In this document: in pieces, positions 16,126 through 26,693 of the stretch
Numbering within the stretch: the stretch's first letter is position 1
Layout: every line of letters begins with the position of its first letter
Assembly (NCBI RefSeq): GCF_012034175.1
Contig: NZ_JAATEJ010000034.1
Span: forward strand, 1 to 64,000
Reading direction: 5' to 3'
Length of the DNA stretch: 64,000 nt
Source: Actinacidiphila epipremni
GTDB lineage: Bacteria > Actinomycetota > Actinomycetes > Streptomycetales > Streptomycetaceae
The notes under the pieces: generated by a model
The model's database searches: none
The model's input: the letters and a program-made list of their open reading frames with translations, nothing else
Told to the model about the DNA's origin: nothing
Translations under genes and position numbers: made by a program

Positions 16126-17417
16126 ACGGCGAGGCGTTGGAGGCCGATCTGCGGGATGCGGCCCGGGTGCTGGTGGACCGGGGACGGGTTCGGGCCGAGG
16201 CCGAGCCGGAGCTGTACCGGGCGGCGGTGAAGGGGCAGGCCGCGCTCGCGGGGCTGTTCCGCTCGGAGCTGGGCTGGACGCTGGAGGTGCTGGAGGTGGC
16301 GCAGCTGGTCCGGCTGCACAAGCGGCGTGTGGATGTCCCGGGTGACCGGGGGCCTGCGGTGGCTCGCGGCGGGGGCCGTCCGGTGCTGCTGTCGCAGGAG
16401 GCGCTGGTCCTGGTGTGCTTGGTGTGTGAGCAGTTGTGGCGGCGGCCGCGGATGAGCGTACGGGAGTTGATGCAGGCGCTCGCGCAGGTGTGCGCGCAGG
16501 AGGCCGCCTCGGGTGGGCTACCGCGGGTGCAGTGGGTGGCCGGGGAGGGGATGTCGAAGCAGGAGGCCCGCTGGCACCGGCAGAACCTGGTGGACGCGCT
16601 GCAGGTGCTGGAGGCGGAGGGTTCGGTGGAGGCGGACTCCGACCTGGAGCGGGTCGTGGTGGACGAGGACGCCGACCTTGTGGTGACAGCCTTGAGGGAC
16701 CGGCTGGCGGCGCGGTTCTCGTCGTTGTCCCCCGCGTTGCTCGGCCTGGACGAGCTGCCCGCGCAGGAGCACGCGGCGGCCTTGTCGACCGCTTCGCTGC
16801 TCGACCCGGTGGCTCCGGCGCCGGACCAGGTGGCATCGGTGGAGGAGCGGCGGCTGCAGGCGCTGCGGCGGCTGGTGGACGACCCGGGCGTGGATCCCTT
16901 CGACGAGCAGACGCCGGGAACGGCGTACCTGCACACGCTGGCTGGCCGGGAGCGGGGGCTGGCGTTGCTGGCCGGCTTGGGGTTGGGGGTGAGCGTGCGC
17001 CGGGACTGGTGGGAGGTCACCGATCCCAGTGGGCTGGGAACCGCGATGGACTTCCCCAATGGGCGGCGGATGGAACGGCAGGCCGCATTGGCGTTGCTGG
17101 CTCACCTGGCCGAGCGGGACCGGGCCGGCTTCGTGGTGCAGGTGGGTGACGTGGTGGAGCTGCTGGAGGAGGTGCGGGCGGTGATGCCGAACTGGGCGGC
17201 CGGGTACAAGGCGCAGTTGCCTGCGTTGGCGCGGGCAGCGATCGGTGAGCTGGCGGCCGCACGGCTGCTGGTGCCGATGGCGGGTGAGGCGGAGCAGTGG
17301 CGGGCGACGCCCGGGGTGCACCTGTGGCGGGTGCGGGTGGCGCACGCGGCCCGCGGCACGGCGGGGCCCGAGCCCGGCGGGACGTCCGGTATCGAGCCGA
17401 GTGAGGGGGACGCGTGA
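16122..17417 (+). CDS. jetB: Wadjet type II subunit JetB (DUF2398-like)
   Basis: MukE-like winged-helix subunit that binds the kleisin JetA and the SMC ATPase. The 431-aa protein is helical and hydrophilic, with a region rich in basic and acidic residues (QLVRLHKRRVDVPGD; LVCLVCEQLWRRPRMSVREL) typical of the DUF2398/TIGR02678 class, and a C-terminal winged-helix-like end. The start is ATG 16122 in an ATGA overlap with jetA, and the stop overlaps jetC's GTG as GTGA. The family call relies mainly on position between a DUF2397 protein and an SMC-like ATPase. Confidence 0.75.
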   Translation: MNGEALEADLRDAARVLVDRGRVRAEAEPELYRAAVKGQAALAGLFRSELGWTLEVLEVAQLVRLHKRRVDVPGDRGPAVARGGGRPVLLSQEALVLVCLVCEQLWRRPRMSVRELMQALAQVCAQEAASGGLPRVQWVAGEGMSKQEARWHRQNLVDALQVLEAEGSVEADSDLERVVVDEDADLVVTALRDRLAARFSSLSPALLGLDELPAQEHAAALSTASLLDPVAPAPDQVASVEERRLQALRRLVDDPGVDPFDEQTPGTAYLHTLAGRERGLALLAGLGLGVSVRRDWWEVTDPSGLGTAMDFPNGRRMERQAALALLAHLAERDRAGFVVQVGDVVELLEEVRAVMPNWAAGYKAQLPALARAAIGELAAARLLVPMAGEAEQWRATPGVHLWRVRVAHAARGTAGPEPGGTSGIEPSEGDA

Positions 17418-20400
17418 GGATCGCCGGGAACGGGCCCGTCGGGGCCGGTGACGTCGGACTGGGGGTGCCGGTCGCGGAAGGCCGGTGGCAGCCCACGCGG
17501 GCCGGGGTGGTGAACTCCTGGGCCTGGGCCGAGGAGGAACTGCTGTTCGCCGACGGGTGGCTGACGCTCGCCGGGCCGAACGGATCCGGGAAGTCCTTGT
17601 CGGCGTCGATGCTGGTCACGGTCCTGCTGGACGCGGATGTGTCGCAGACCGCCTTGTCGGTGTCGGGGAAGGCAGCGGGAACGTTGCTGAGCCGGCACAC
17701 CGACCGGGACGAGCAGCAGGACCGCACGGGGGTGTGGTGGCTGGAGTACGGGCGGCGCACCGGAGGCGGGGCTGTGGAGTATGTGACGACCGGGCTGTGG
17801 CTGCGGTCGGTCGGCAAGGTGGTGCACCGGGTGTTCTTCCTGGCGCGGGGGCGCGTCGGGGAGGGCTTGCGGCTGCAGGTGGACCGGGAGCCGGTGCGGA
17901 TCGGTGACCTCGCCGCGCAGTTGGCTGCCTGCCAGGGGCATGCCTTCACCTCCAGCGCCGCCTCTGCGACGTCGAACCGGGCCCGGTTGTCGGAGCATCT
18001 GCGGGTGGTCGGGGACGAGCACGACTACCGGCGGGCGGTGCGCGAGGAGCTGTTCGCGCCGCTGGACGAGGTGCAGTTCGACGCACTGGTGGGGGTGCTG
18101 CGCAGTCTGCGCAGTGTGCGCACGGCGGAGGCGATCTCCGCGGCGGAGATGGGCCGGCTGCTGTCCAGTGCGCTGCCCGCGCTGGACGGTGAGCGGCTGA
18201 TGGTCATCGCTCAGGCGATGGAGCGGATCTCTGAGCTCGAGGGCCAGTTGGACCGTGCCCGGGCGGAAGAGAAGCTGCTGCAGGGCGCCGAGCGGGCCTA
18301 TCGCCGGTATGTGGAGGCGGTGGCGGTGGTCGAAGCCGCCTCGCTGATCGCGGCGAACACCCGATTCGACGCGCAGACCAGGCGTGAACGCCAGGCCGGT
18401 GAGGAGGTGCAGCAGGCCGCGGGGCGGTAAGCCGAGGCCGTGGAGCTGCTGGCCGGGACGCGGGCCGAGATCGGGGAGTTGGAAGGGCAGAAGGACGCGG
18501 CGCAGGAGGAACTGCGCGGGCACGCGGGCGCGGTCCTTCCGCAGCGCGAGGAGCGGGCGGTCGAGCTGGCCGCCGCCGCCCGCAGGGCGGCCCAGCAGGC
18601 GGACGAGGTCGGCGGCGAGGCTTCCCGGGCCGAGGGCACCGCCCAGGAGTCGGCCGGCGGCGTCCGGTCGGCACAGGGCGCTGTATCCGCGGTGTCCGGG
18701 CCGCTGCGGGTGGTGGGGGGCCGGCTGGGCGCGGATGCAGTCCTGGAGGGGCTGCTCGCCCTCGACGAGCACCTGGTGGGGGCCGAGGCCGCGGCAGTGA
18801 CTGCGGGCATGGCCGACGAGGCGTGCGCGGCGCCGCTGGCGTGGGTGGACACGCGGCTTTCCCAGGTGCGGAAGGTGGAAGCCGCACTCGGGGACCACGC
18901 GACGGCGCAGGGACTGGCCGTGGCGGCGGCCGCCGATCTGCGTGAGGCCGAAGGCGTTGAGGAGACCGACCGGGCCACGGCCGACCAGGCGGGCCACACA
19001 CGGGCACAGGCCGAGGACACGCTGCTGGAGGAGCTGCGGCAGTGGGCGCAGGCGGCAGCGGAGTTGCGCGGTCCCGCCCTCGACCTGCTTGTGCGGGACG
19101 GTCGCGGCGACGGGGAGCGGTTGCCGGTCGGGAAACTGACGGCCACGCTCGCGCAGGTCGCGGGCGAGGCGCGAGCAAGGATCGACACAGCAGGGCACCA
19201 CCGGCAGGCAGCCGCGGACCACGCGGTGGCTGAGCAGGCCGCTCGAGCGTGGGAGCAGACACGCACACAGTGGAAGCAGGAGCACGGAGCGGCGGAAGAG
19301 GCCGCCCGAGCGTTGCGCGATGCCCAGGACGAGGCCCGGGAACGGGACGCCGCCGAGCAGGAAGCCCGGGAACAGCACCAGGAGACACACCGGCGGCAGG
19401 CCGCACAGGCCGAGGCTGCCGTCATCCGGGCTCAGGAGGCAGCAGGCAGGGCCGGATCGGCGACCGCGGCGGCCTGGGAGCAGTGGCAGGGCCTGGTCGG
19501 CGTGTGGCGGCGCGGTACGGTCTTGATCGACGCCGGCATGGTGCCGGAGCCGGCCGGGAACGGGACCGCGGTCGATGCCGCGCAGATCGTCGCGCAGATC
19601 CAGGTGGCCCTGGAGCGGGCGCACGCAGCGACCACCGGGCGGCTGCAGCGTGCGGTCGACACCGCCGACCAGGCGGCCGCAGCCGCGCAGGAGACGGTCC
19701 GCGACCTGGAGCGGCAACTGGAGCAGGCCCGGCAGGCGGCGCCGGTGCCACCCGCACCGCTGTGGCGCAGCCGGCAGCCGATGGACGGCACCCCGTTGTG
19801 GGCGCTGGTGGATTTCGCCGAACACCTGGCTGACCAGGCCAGGGATCGCCTCGAGGGCGCTCTGCTGGTCAGTGGCCTGCTGGACGCGCTGGTCCGCTCC
19901 GACGGGCAGGCGGTGGCCGGGGATGTGACCCTGCGCCCAGGAGCTGCGGTGGCACCGGGGGCGAGCCTGGCGGACGTGCTGCGGCCCGATGCGCAGGGCC
20001 TGATCGCGCCCGAACGGGTCCACCAGCTGCTGCGGTCGATTCCCCTGGACCCCTCGGCGGGCGATCAGGTCACGATCGCGGTGGCGACCGCGGCCGCACC
20101 GGCCGGCTACCAGGCGCGGTTCATCGGGCGCAGCGCCCGCGAACGCGCCCGGCTCCAGCACGTGGCCGGCCTGGAGCAGCAACTCGACCAGGCACAGGGA
20201 ACGTTGCACCGGGCCCGCGACGAGGCCGCGCGCGCTCGTGCCCAGGTCAACGCCGCCGCGGTGGAGCGGGACGAGTTCCCTTCCCCCGCCGGGTGGGAGC
20301 AGGCCCGCCAGCGGTGGCAGGACCTTCTCGGGGCGCTGCAGGAGACCCGCGACCGATCTGCCCAGGAGATCCGCCTGGCCGAACGCGCCCTGGCGCAGCA

Positions 20401-22426
20401 ACTGCACATCCTGGACACGGCCGCCGCGCGGCGCCGCACCGCGCTGGAGCTTCTGGCCCAGGAGGCACGGCACGCCGAACAGGTGGCGGCCACGGCCCTG
20501 GACGCGGCCGCCACGGCCGAAGGCAAGGCACGGGAGGCAGATGGGGCCGCGGCCGCCAGCCACGCCGCGTGGGAGCAGGCGAAGCAAGCCCAGGCGCAGG
20601 CCGATGCCGAGCAGGCCGGTTTCCCGCTGCTGGAACCGGTCTCCTCGGCTCAGCAGCAGGAGGACGACGCGGCCGAGCAGTTGCAGCACGCCATCAGGCG
20701 CACTGCCGACACGCGCGAACGGCACCGCCGGGCCGCAGAGGCCGTGCGTCAGGCGCTGCGGGCCTTGCACCGGGCCGCCGACGCCGGCGGCGGCACCGTG
20801 CTGCCCACGGATCCGAAGGCGGCCGACGCCCACCGCGAGGACACCACCGTGATGTTCCGGCAGGTCGAGGCCTGGCGCAGTGCCGCTCGGCGGGTGATCG
20901 ACCTCGCGGGGCGGGCACGCCAGGACGCGGCAACCGCCGGGCGCTGGCAGGCCCTGGCGGCCGACGCCGCCCGGGAGGCGGAGCAGGCCGCCGTAAAGGC
21001 AAGGCGCGAGAAGGCGGCAGTGGAGGAGATGCGGCGCCTGCACGGCGCCGCGTACGAGGAACTGCGCGCCTCACTGCAGGAGGTCACCGGTGCGCTCGAC
21101 CGTGCCCGCAGGCGGGTGGAGGAGCTGCAACGCGCCAAGGAGAAGGCTGCTGCCGACGCGGCGTCGGCTAGGGCGCGGTTGGATGAGGTCGCACCGCTGC
21201 GCCAGGCGGCCGAGGAGCACCGCGATACCTGCCTCACGCAGATGGGCCGGCTCGTCGACGAGGGCCTGGCCCTGGCCGGTGAGGACATCCCCACCGGGCC
21301 GGAAGGCCGGCCCGCGAACCTGACCGCGGGACTGGCCTGGGCCAGGCACCTGCTGGCCGACCGCCACACCGGGCCGAGCGCAGGAGTGGGGGCGGATCGG
21401 CTCACTGCGGCGACCCGGACCCGGGACAGTGCGCTGAAGGCCCTCGAGGGCGCCGCCCGCAGCGCCAACAGCACACTGGCCCGGTTCAACCGGCAGGTCA
21501 TCCTCACCAACGTATCGGGCACCAGCTGGCAGCGTGCCGAGGTCGCCGATCCGGCCGCCGCCCGCGGCCAGGACCTGCGCGCGGCGGTGGAGGCGCTGCG
21601 CGCGGCGGTCTCCCAGCTGGAGCAGGACCTGCGCGCCGACATCAAGAAGGCCATCAAGACCAGCATGTTCGCCCAGTTGCAGCGCGACGTCCAGGTCCGC
21701 CAGGACCTCGCGCAAGACCTGGTGAAACAGATCGGTTTGACCTTGAAGGACGTGCGGACCGGGGTGGCGCAGGTGGGCGTGAAGGTCGAGTGGGCGGTGC
21801 GCAAGGACGCGGACGCGCAGACCATGGTGGAGCTGGTGAACAGTCCCCCCTCGGACGAGATGTTCGAGCGGATGTATGACGTGCTGCGGCAGCGGATGGA
21901 CGAATCCGTCGGGGACACCTGGGCGGACCGGGTCGCGCACACCTTCGACTACCGGGCCTGGCACGAGTGGACGATCTCGGTGACCCACTCCTCGTTCGGC
22001 GACGGAGACGGTGGCCGCTTCAAGGAGGTCAAGCCGCGCGGCGTGAACCCGCTGGAGACGCTGTCGACCGGGGAACGGCGCCTGGCCACAATGCTTCCCC
22101 TGCTGGCGGCCGCGTGGTCGATGTACAGCGGGGACTACCACGGGCCGCGGCTGCTGTCGATCGACGAGTTGGACGCGGCGTTCGATGACGTGAACCTCCG
22201 GCAGATGCTGGGACTGTTGCGCCGGTGGCAGTTCGACGTGCTGGCGACCGCGCCCTCGATGACCCCAGTGATCAAGAAAGAGGCCGGGCAGGTCGTCATC
22301 CACCAGGTCGTCACCAGCGGAAAACACCGCGTCACGGTGCCGTGGCTGTGGCAGGGCCACGGAGAGGCGCAGCCGCTGACACTGGACCTCGGCGAGGACT
22401 TCGAGAACGGAGGAACGGCCGGCTGA
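17414..22426 (+). pseudogene. jetC: Wadjet type II SMC ATPase JetC, split by an in-frame TAA
   Basis: SMC-like motor that loops DNA in Wadjet. Walker A GPNGSGKS is at residues 54-61 after RWQPTRAGVVNSW, the usual opening of TIGR02680-type proteins. The signature LSTGERRLATM and Walker B RLLSIDELDAAFD lie near the C-terminus. Between them are more than 1000 residues of coiled coil rich in Ala, Glu, Arg and Gln. TAA at 18428-18430 interrupts the frame after codon 338; the same frame stays open to 22426. A GTG at 18440, nine bases on, with a weak GAGG, could restart translation and make a two-piece ATPase. The gene is otherwise well kept, so the stop is recent, a sequencing error, or tolerated. 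Intact length would be 1670 aa, long for the family. Confidence 0.85.
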
Positions 22427-23655
22427 TGGGCACGACATGGGAATGGGTCGCGGGCGATGAGGCGCTGGCCCCGCTGTGGGCCGCCGTGCACGACCGGCTG
22501 TGCGCCGGAACGGATCCGGCGGCGATGGCGAGCGTGCGCGTAGCCGGACTTCCGCCGGCCGGGGTGGCGGCGTTGCGGGCGTGGCTGGACGACGCAGGGC
22601 GGCGGCGCGGGACCTCCGCGGTGGTTGTGGACGCGGCAGGGGCGCGGGTTCCGGTGCGGGCCCTGTGCCGGGCGCTGCGGCTGGAACCGCAGGACTTGGT
22701 GGCGTTGGTGGAGCAGGCCGTGGGGCGGCCGGTGGTCGACCGTGCACGGCAGCGCACGGCCGAGGCGGCGCTGCGCCAGGATGTGTGGCAGTACGCGGCT
22801 GCACGGCTGCCGGCGTGTCCGGGGCTGGTGGCGCGGATGCGCGCCGCCGGGATCGGCACCGGCGAAGGCGCGCAGGTGCGCAGGCTGGTCGACGCCCTGG
22901 CCGCCGTGGCGGCACGGTTGCCGGCCGACCCGCCGGTATCGCTTCCCAAGCTCGCCCACGACACCGCCGGTGACCCTCATTTCTTCGACCTCGACACCCT
23001 CGCCGGCAGCCGGCTTGTCGCCCTGGTCGCCGAACTGACCGGGCAGGTGGAGCCGACCCGGCCGGACCGGATCCGCGCGTTGCTCGAGCAGACCGGGGTG
23101 GTCCCCGACCGGCTCACCGCCACCGTGCTGCTCCACCGTGTCCAGGCGGTCGGTGAGGGACCGGTCGACCGGCGCCTGCGCGAGGCGGTCGCGCCGGTCG
23201 CGCTGCACTTGTTCGATCTGACCCGTACTCCCCCGCGCCTGGACCCGGCCCAGGTGCTCACCGTGGTGGAGAACCCCTCCGTCCTCGAAGCCGCCCTCGC
23301 TCGCGGCCACACTGCGCCGCTGGCGTGCACCAGCGGACAGTTGCGCGCCGTCGACCACGCCCTGCTGCAACTCGCCGTCGACCAGGGCGTGGCACTGCGG
23401 TACGCAGGCGACCTGGACGGGCCGGGCCTCGGCATCGCGCACACCGTCGTCCGCCTGTACGGCGCCACACTTGTTGCCATGGACCTGGCCACACTCCACG
23501 GCGCGGGCCCGCAGCCGTCCGCGGTACCGCTGGGCCCGCTCCCCACCGAACACATCGACCCGCAACTCGCCCACGAACTGAGCAACGTGGGGCGGGTGGT
23601 GTTCCAAGAACACGACGCCATCCTCGGCCGGCTCCTCCCGCCTGCCTCCGTCTGA
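22426..23655 (+). CDS. jetD: Wadjet type II nuclease subunit JetD (DUF2399, TOPRIM)
   Basis: TOPRIM nuclease that cuts extruded plasmid DNA in Wadjet. The 409-aa product starts at ATG 22426, overlapping the jetC TGA by one base (TGATG), with GGAGGA upstream. The catalytic signature of the DUF2399/TIGR02679 class is present: E282 in VVENPSVLEAA, and D329/D331 in YAGDLDGPGL, corresponding to the family's GDFDWPG. The N-terminal part is the arm/winged-helix region. All expected catalytic residues are visible, so JetD looks functional although jetC is interrupted. Confidence 0.85.
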   Translation: MGTTWEWVAGDEALAPLWAAVHDRLCAGTDPAAMASVRVAGLPPAGVAALRAWLDDAGRRRGTSAVVVDAAGARVPVRALCRALRLEPQDLVALVEQAVGRPVVDRARQRTAEAALRQDVWQYAAARLPACPGLVARMRAAGIGTGEGAQVRRLVDALAAVAARLPADPPVSLPKLAHDTAGDPHFFDLDTLAGSRLVALVAELTGQVEPTRPDRIRALLEQTGVVPDRLTATVLLHRVQAVGEGPVDRRLREAVAPVALHLFDLTRTPPRLDPAQVLTVVENPSVLEAALARGHTAPLACTSGQLRAVDHALLQLAVDQGVALRYAGDLDGPGLGIAHTVVRLYGATLVAMDLATLHGAGPQPSAVPLGPLPTEHIDPQLAHELSNVGRVVFQEHDAILGRLLPPASV

Positions 23656-23830
23656 TGGGGCTCGTACGCCGTGGCACACCCCTGGCCGCTGCCGTACGGC
23701 GGGGCGAGGCGAACCCGTCCACGGGAACAGTGCGGCGCGGAGTGACATCATCGACGGCCTGCGCACTGACGGCGAGCCCTGAACCGGCCCGGCGGTGCGG
23801 ACTGGTCCCCTGGCGCGAAGGAGCAGACAC

Positions 23831-24271
23831 GTGACGAAGACCATGGTCGGTTCGCACGAGCCGCCGGACGGGCCGGAAGGCTATCTGTGCGACCCACACG
23901 CGGAGCGTGCCGTGCTGGCCGCAGTCATGTCCAGTGGCCCGCTGACGCAGCACCTCGTGTCGGTGCTGGAGGAAGGGGACTTCACCGACGCGATGCACCG
24001 GGACATCTTCTCCGCTGCGGCAGCGCTTTCCCTGCACGCGGGCCGCATCGACCCCATCATCGTCATCGCTGAAGCGGGGCGCCGGGGACGCCCATTGCCA
24101 GCCGACACGGTCCATCGGCTCGCTGCAGCAGTGCCACCAGGAGCCACAGCAGTCCATTACGCGGCGATCATCCGCGATCTGACAGCCCTGCGCCGCAAGG
24201 GCACCGGCGTGAGCGGTGAGGACCTTCCTTACATTCCCTTGCGCGGATTCCTCACCGACGATGACGTGTGA
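23831..24271 (+). CDS. Orphan DnaB N-terminal-domain protein (146 aa)
   Basis: Resembles only the N-terminal helical domain of replicative helicase DnaB: DPHAERAVLAAVMSS, then LEEGDFTDAMHRDIFSAA and a C-terminal helix through AIIRDLTALRR. DnaB uses this domain for ring assembly and primase contact; the RecA-like ATPase domain is absent and there is no room for it, since the gene ends where the convergent helicase gene ends (21-bp overlap). The start is GTG 23831 with AAGGAG seven bases upstream. Similar single-domain proteins occur on actinobacterial plasmids and phages, perhaps as helicase modulators; that role is inferred. Confidence 0.75.
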   Translation: MTKTMVGSHEPPDGPEGYLCDPHAERAVLAAVMSSGPLTQHLVSVLEEGDFTDAMHRDIFSAAAALSLHAGRIDPIIVIAEAGRRGRPLPADTVHRLAAAVPPGATAVHYAAIIRDLTALRRKGTGVSGEDLPYIPLRGFLTDDDV

Positions 24272-26612
24272 TCGCTGCCCGGTCGAGTTCAGCCGGTAAC
24301 TGAGGCCCACCAGGGCCTCGTTGGGGGGACTCCTGTTTGGCCCAGCGCATCCCCAGCGCGCTCAAAGCATCCGCGTGCTCGGGGGGGAGCGTAGCGTGGC
24401 GGCGGCGCTGGTTACTGATCCACTGGCCGAGGCGGACGGGTCCTTCCTCGGTGTCCTCGGTGTGGCGCTGCGGGACCTCGAGGTGGCCCGCGCGGGCGTG
24501 GAATGCGGCGGCCGCAGCCAGCATCTGCTGGAAGGTGGGGCGGCGGCGTGCCCGGGACGCGACGGGTTGCTGGGGCGGGGCGTGCGGTGTTTCGAGGTCG
24601 GCCAGCAAGCGCTGCTGATGCGAGCGAAGGCGCTCACGGTGGGTGCGCTGGGTGTGCAGCCACTGCATGAGTCGCGCGCCGTCGGGGGCCTGTTCCAGGG
24701 CGGTGCCGGCCTGCAGGTGGTGCTGGACGGTGCGATAGGTGCGTTGCCAGGTCTGGGACCAGGGCGGGTTCCACCAGGGGTCGAGAGCGGCCAGGGCCGC
24801 AGTCCGCTCGGCGATGAGCCGGTCGGCGCGGAAGCGCTGCGTTGCCAGCCAGCGGCCCAGGGGGAAACCGTCGTGCTGCTCGTCGACGGGGGCGGCGAGG
24901 TGACCGTGTTCTTCGGCCCAGGCGGTGGCGTGGGCGTGTCCGCGGTCCCATGCCTGGCGATGGGGCTCCCAGATGATGCCGAGGCGTTCCAGGGCGGCGG
25001 TGCGAGCCGGACCGAGGGCGCCTGTGGTGTGCAGGTGGCGTTGCCAGGTCAGCCATCGGCCCAGCGGGTAGCCGCTGGTGTCCTCGAATGCCTGAGGGAC
25101 GTCGAGATGGTGGTGGGTACGGTGGTAGCGGCGGGCGGCTGCAAGGCCTGCGCGCCACTCGGCGCTCTTGGGGGCCAGGACGCGAAGCGAGAGGGCCAGG
25201 GCGATCTCGTCGCTGCGGACGGGGTGGTCGAAGCGCAGCCATGCGTCGGGGTCATCGGTGGGCCCGGTCAGGGAGGGACGGTCGGTACGGGGGTCGGCCA
25301 GCCGCGCTTCGAGGCGGTCGTCGTGTGCGCGCAGGGCCTGAAGGGTCTTCCACAGCGGGGTGTAGGCGTCATTGTTGATCAGGTCGTCGATGTCTTCGCC
25401 GGGGGTGGTGTAGACGGGGACGATCAGGGTGGCCTTCTTGCCGGCGCCAGGGGTCTGGCGCAGGGCGCGGCCGACGGCCTGGACGGTGTCGACGGGGCTG
25501 TCCTTGGGGTCGGTGAAGGCGACCGCGTCGATGGCGGGGACGTCGATGCCCTCTCCCAGGACGCGAGCGTTGGAGAGTACTGCGGTGGAGCCCTTGGGGT
25601 GTTGGGCGAATTCCATGAGCAGGCGGCGGCGGACCTGCGGGGTGTGGTCGCCGCTGATCCACTGCGCCCACAGTCCGGCCGGCTGGAGGGTGCCGGGGAG
25701 GCAGTGCGCGGTGTCGGTGAGTGTGGTGGCGAAGGCTCTCGCGTCGGCGACGCGGTGGTGGAAGGTCAGCACGCGGCGCAGGTGGTGGTCGGCGATGGCG
25801 CGCAGGACGGCGACCTGGCGCCCGGCCAGGCGCACGCCATCGGCGCCGGCGCCGGGTCCAGTAGCGAGCCAGTCACGCAGGTCTTTGTCGGTGACGACGG
25901 GGACGAGAATCTGGTAGTCGGCCAGCAGTCCGAGGTCGATAGCGTCGGACAGGGTCAGCCGGTAGGCGACGGGACCGAAGACGGCTTCGTCGTCCATGGA
26001 AGCGACCGGCTCGTCGGACCCTTCGTCGCTGCCGTCGTCGCGGTCCCAGACACGGGGGGTGGCGGTCAGGTAGAGGCGGCGGGCGGCGGGGATCTGGTCG
26101 TCGTGGTGGATGGCTGACCACGCTTTGCCCAGGCGGCCGGCGGTGCGGTGGGCTTCGTCGACGACAACCAGGTCCCAGGCCGGCAGGTTGAATGCCTGGT
26201 GGGCGGAGGCCACGGCGTGCAGGGAGGCGTAGGTGGCGTACACGGTCACCGGGCCCGCAAGATCACCGGGCAGGCGCGCGGCGAGTTCCTGTGGGGAGGT
26301 CGTCATGGGCGTGTCGCCGCCGACCGGGTCGTGATCCAGGGCCTGGCGGGCGGAGCACACCGCGACTGCGGGCCCCTTGCGGCCGGCGGCCCGCCACACC
26401 CGGGCGGTCTGGGCCAGCAGGTCGAGGGTGGGGACCAGGACCAGGACGCGGCCGCGGGGTGTCAGGCGGGTGGCGGTGCGGGCGGCGATGAGGGTTTTGC
26501 CGGTGCCGCAGGCGGCGATGACCGCGGCGCGGGGCTGTTCGCGCAGGACGGCGGCGGTGGCGGCGACAGCTTCCTTCTGGTGAGGCCGGAGCTCAATGTC
26601 GGAAAGGGCCAT
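24252..26612 (-). CDS. SF2 helicase with C-terminal helicase-associated (HA) repeats (786 aa)
   Basis: N-terminal DEAD/DEAH-type helicase: Walker A AACGTGKT at residues 33-40, DEAH box LVVVDEAHRTAG, motif III LTATPRVWD, and a C-terminal helicase domain with SNARVLGEGIDVPAIDAV and QAVGRALRQ. From about residue 490 come four helicase-associated repeats, each with a conserved LGRWL/LGQWI-xxQR core (PLGRWLTWQR, PLGRWLATQR, LMQWLHTQR, RLGQWISNQR), which probably bind nucleic acid. Helicases of this build are frequent near Streptomyces telomeres and on linear plasmids. The start is ATG 26612. It is followed upstream by sbcC on the same strand with an 81-bp gap. Confidence 0.85.
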   Translation of the reverse strand: MALSDIELRPHQKEAVAATAAVLREQPRAAVIAACGTGKTLIAARTATRLTPRGRVLVLVPTLDLLAQTARVWRAAGRKGPAVAVCSARQALDHDPVGGDTPMTTSPQELAARLPGDLAGPVTVYATYASLHAVASAHQAFNLPAWDLVVVDEAHRTAGRLGKAWSAIHHDDQIPAARRLYLTATPRVWDRDDGSDEGSDEPVASMDDEAVFGPVAYRLTLSDAIDLGLLADYQILVPVVTDKDLRDWLATGPGAGADGVRLAGRQVAVLRAIADHHLRRVLTFHHRVADARAFATTLTDTAHCLPGTLQPAGLWAQWISGDHTPQVRRRLLMEFAQHPKGSTAVLSNARVLGEGIDVPAIDAVAFTDPKDSPVDTVQAVGRALRQTPGAGKKATLIVPVYTTPGEDIDDLINNDAYTPLWKTLQALRAHDDRLEARLADPRTDRPSLTGPTDDPDAWLRFDHPVRSDEIALALSLRVLAPKSAEWRAGLAAARRYHRTHHHLDVPQAFEDTSGYPLGRWLTWQRHLHTTGALGPARTAALERLGIIWEPHRQAWDRGHAHATAWAEEHGHLAAPVDEQHDGFPLGRWLATQRFRADRLIAERTAALAALDPWWNPPWSQTWQRTYRTVQHHLQAGTALEQAPDGARLMQWLHTQRTHRERLRSHQQRLLADLETPHAPPQQPVASRARRRPTFQQMLAAAAAFHARAGHLEVPQRHTEDTEEGPVRLGQWISNQRRRHATLPPEHADALSALGMRWAKQESPQRGPGGPQLPAELDRAAITRHRR

Positions 26613-26693
26613 GACGAGTGTGCCGCTCCGGTGTGGGGTCGGGCCGGGGTCTGACGGGCCAAGGAGGTAGGGTGTTGCCCCCTTGGGCTCAGG

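Noticed and set aside
17102-22915. Very long minus-strand ORFs opposite jetC
   Set aside because: Mirror frames of a GC-rich coding region; the plus strand has the SMC motifs and the operon overlaps.
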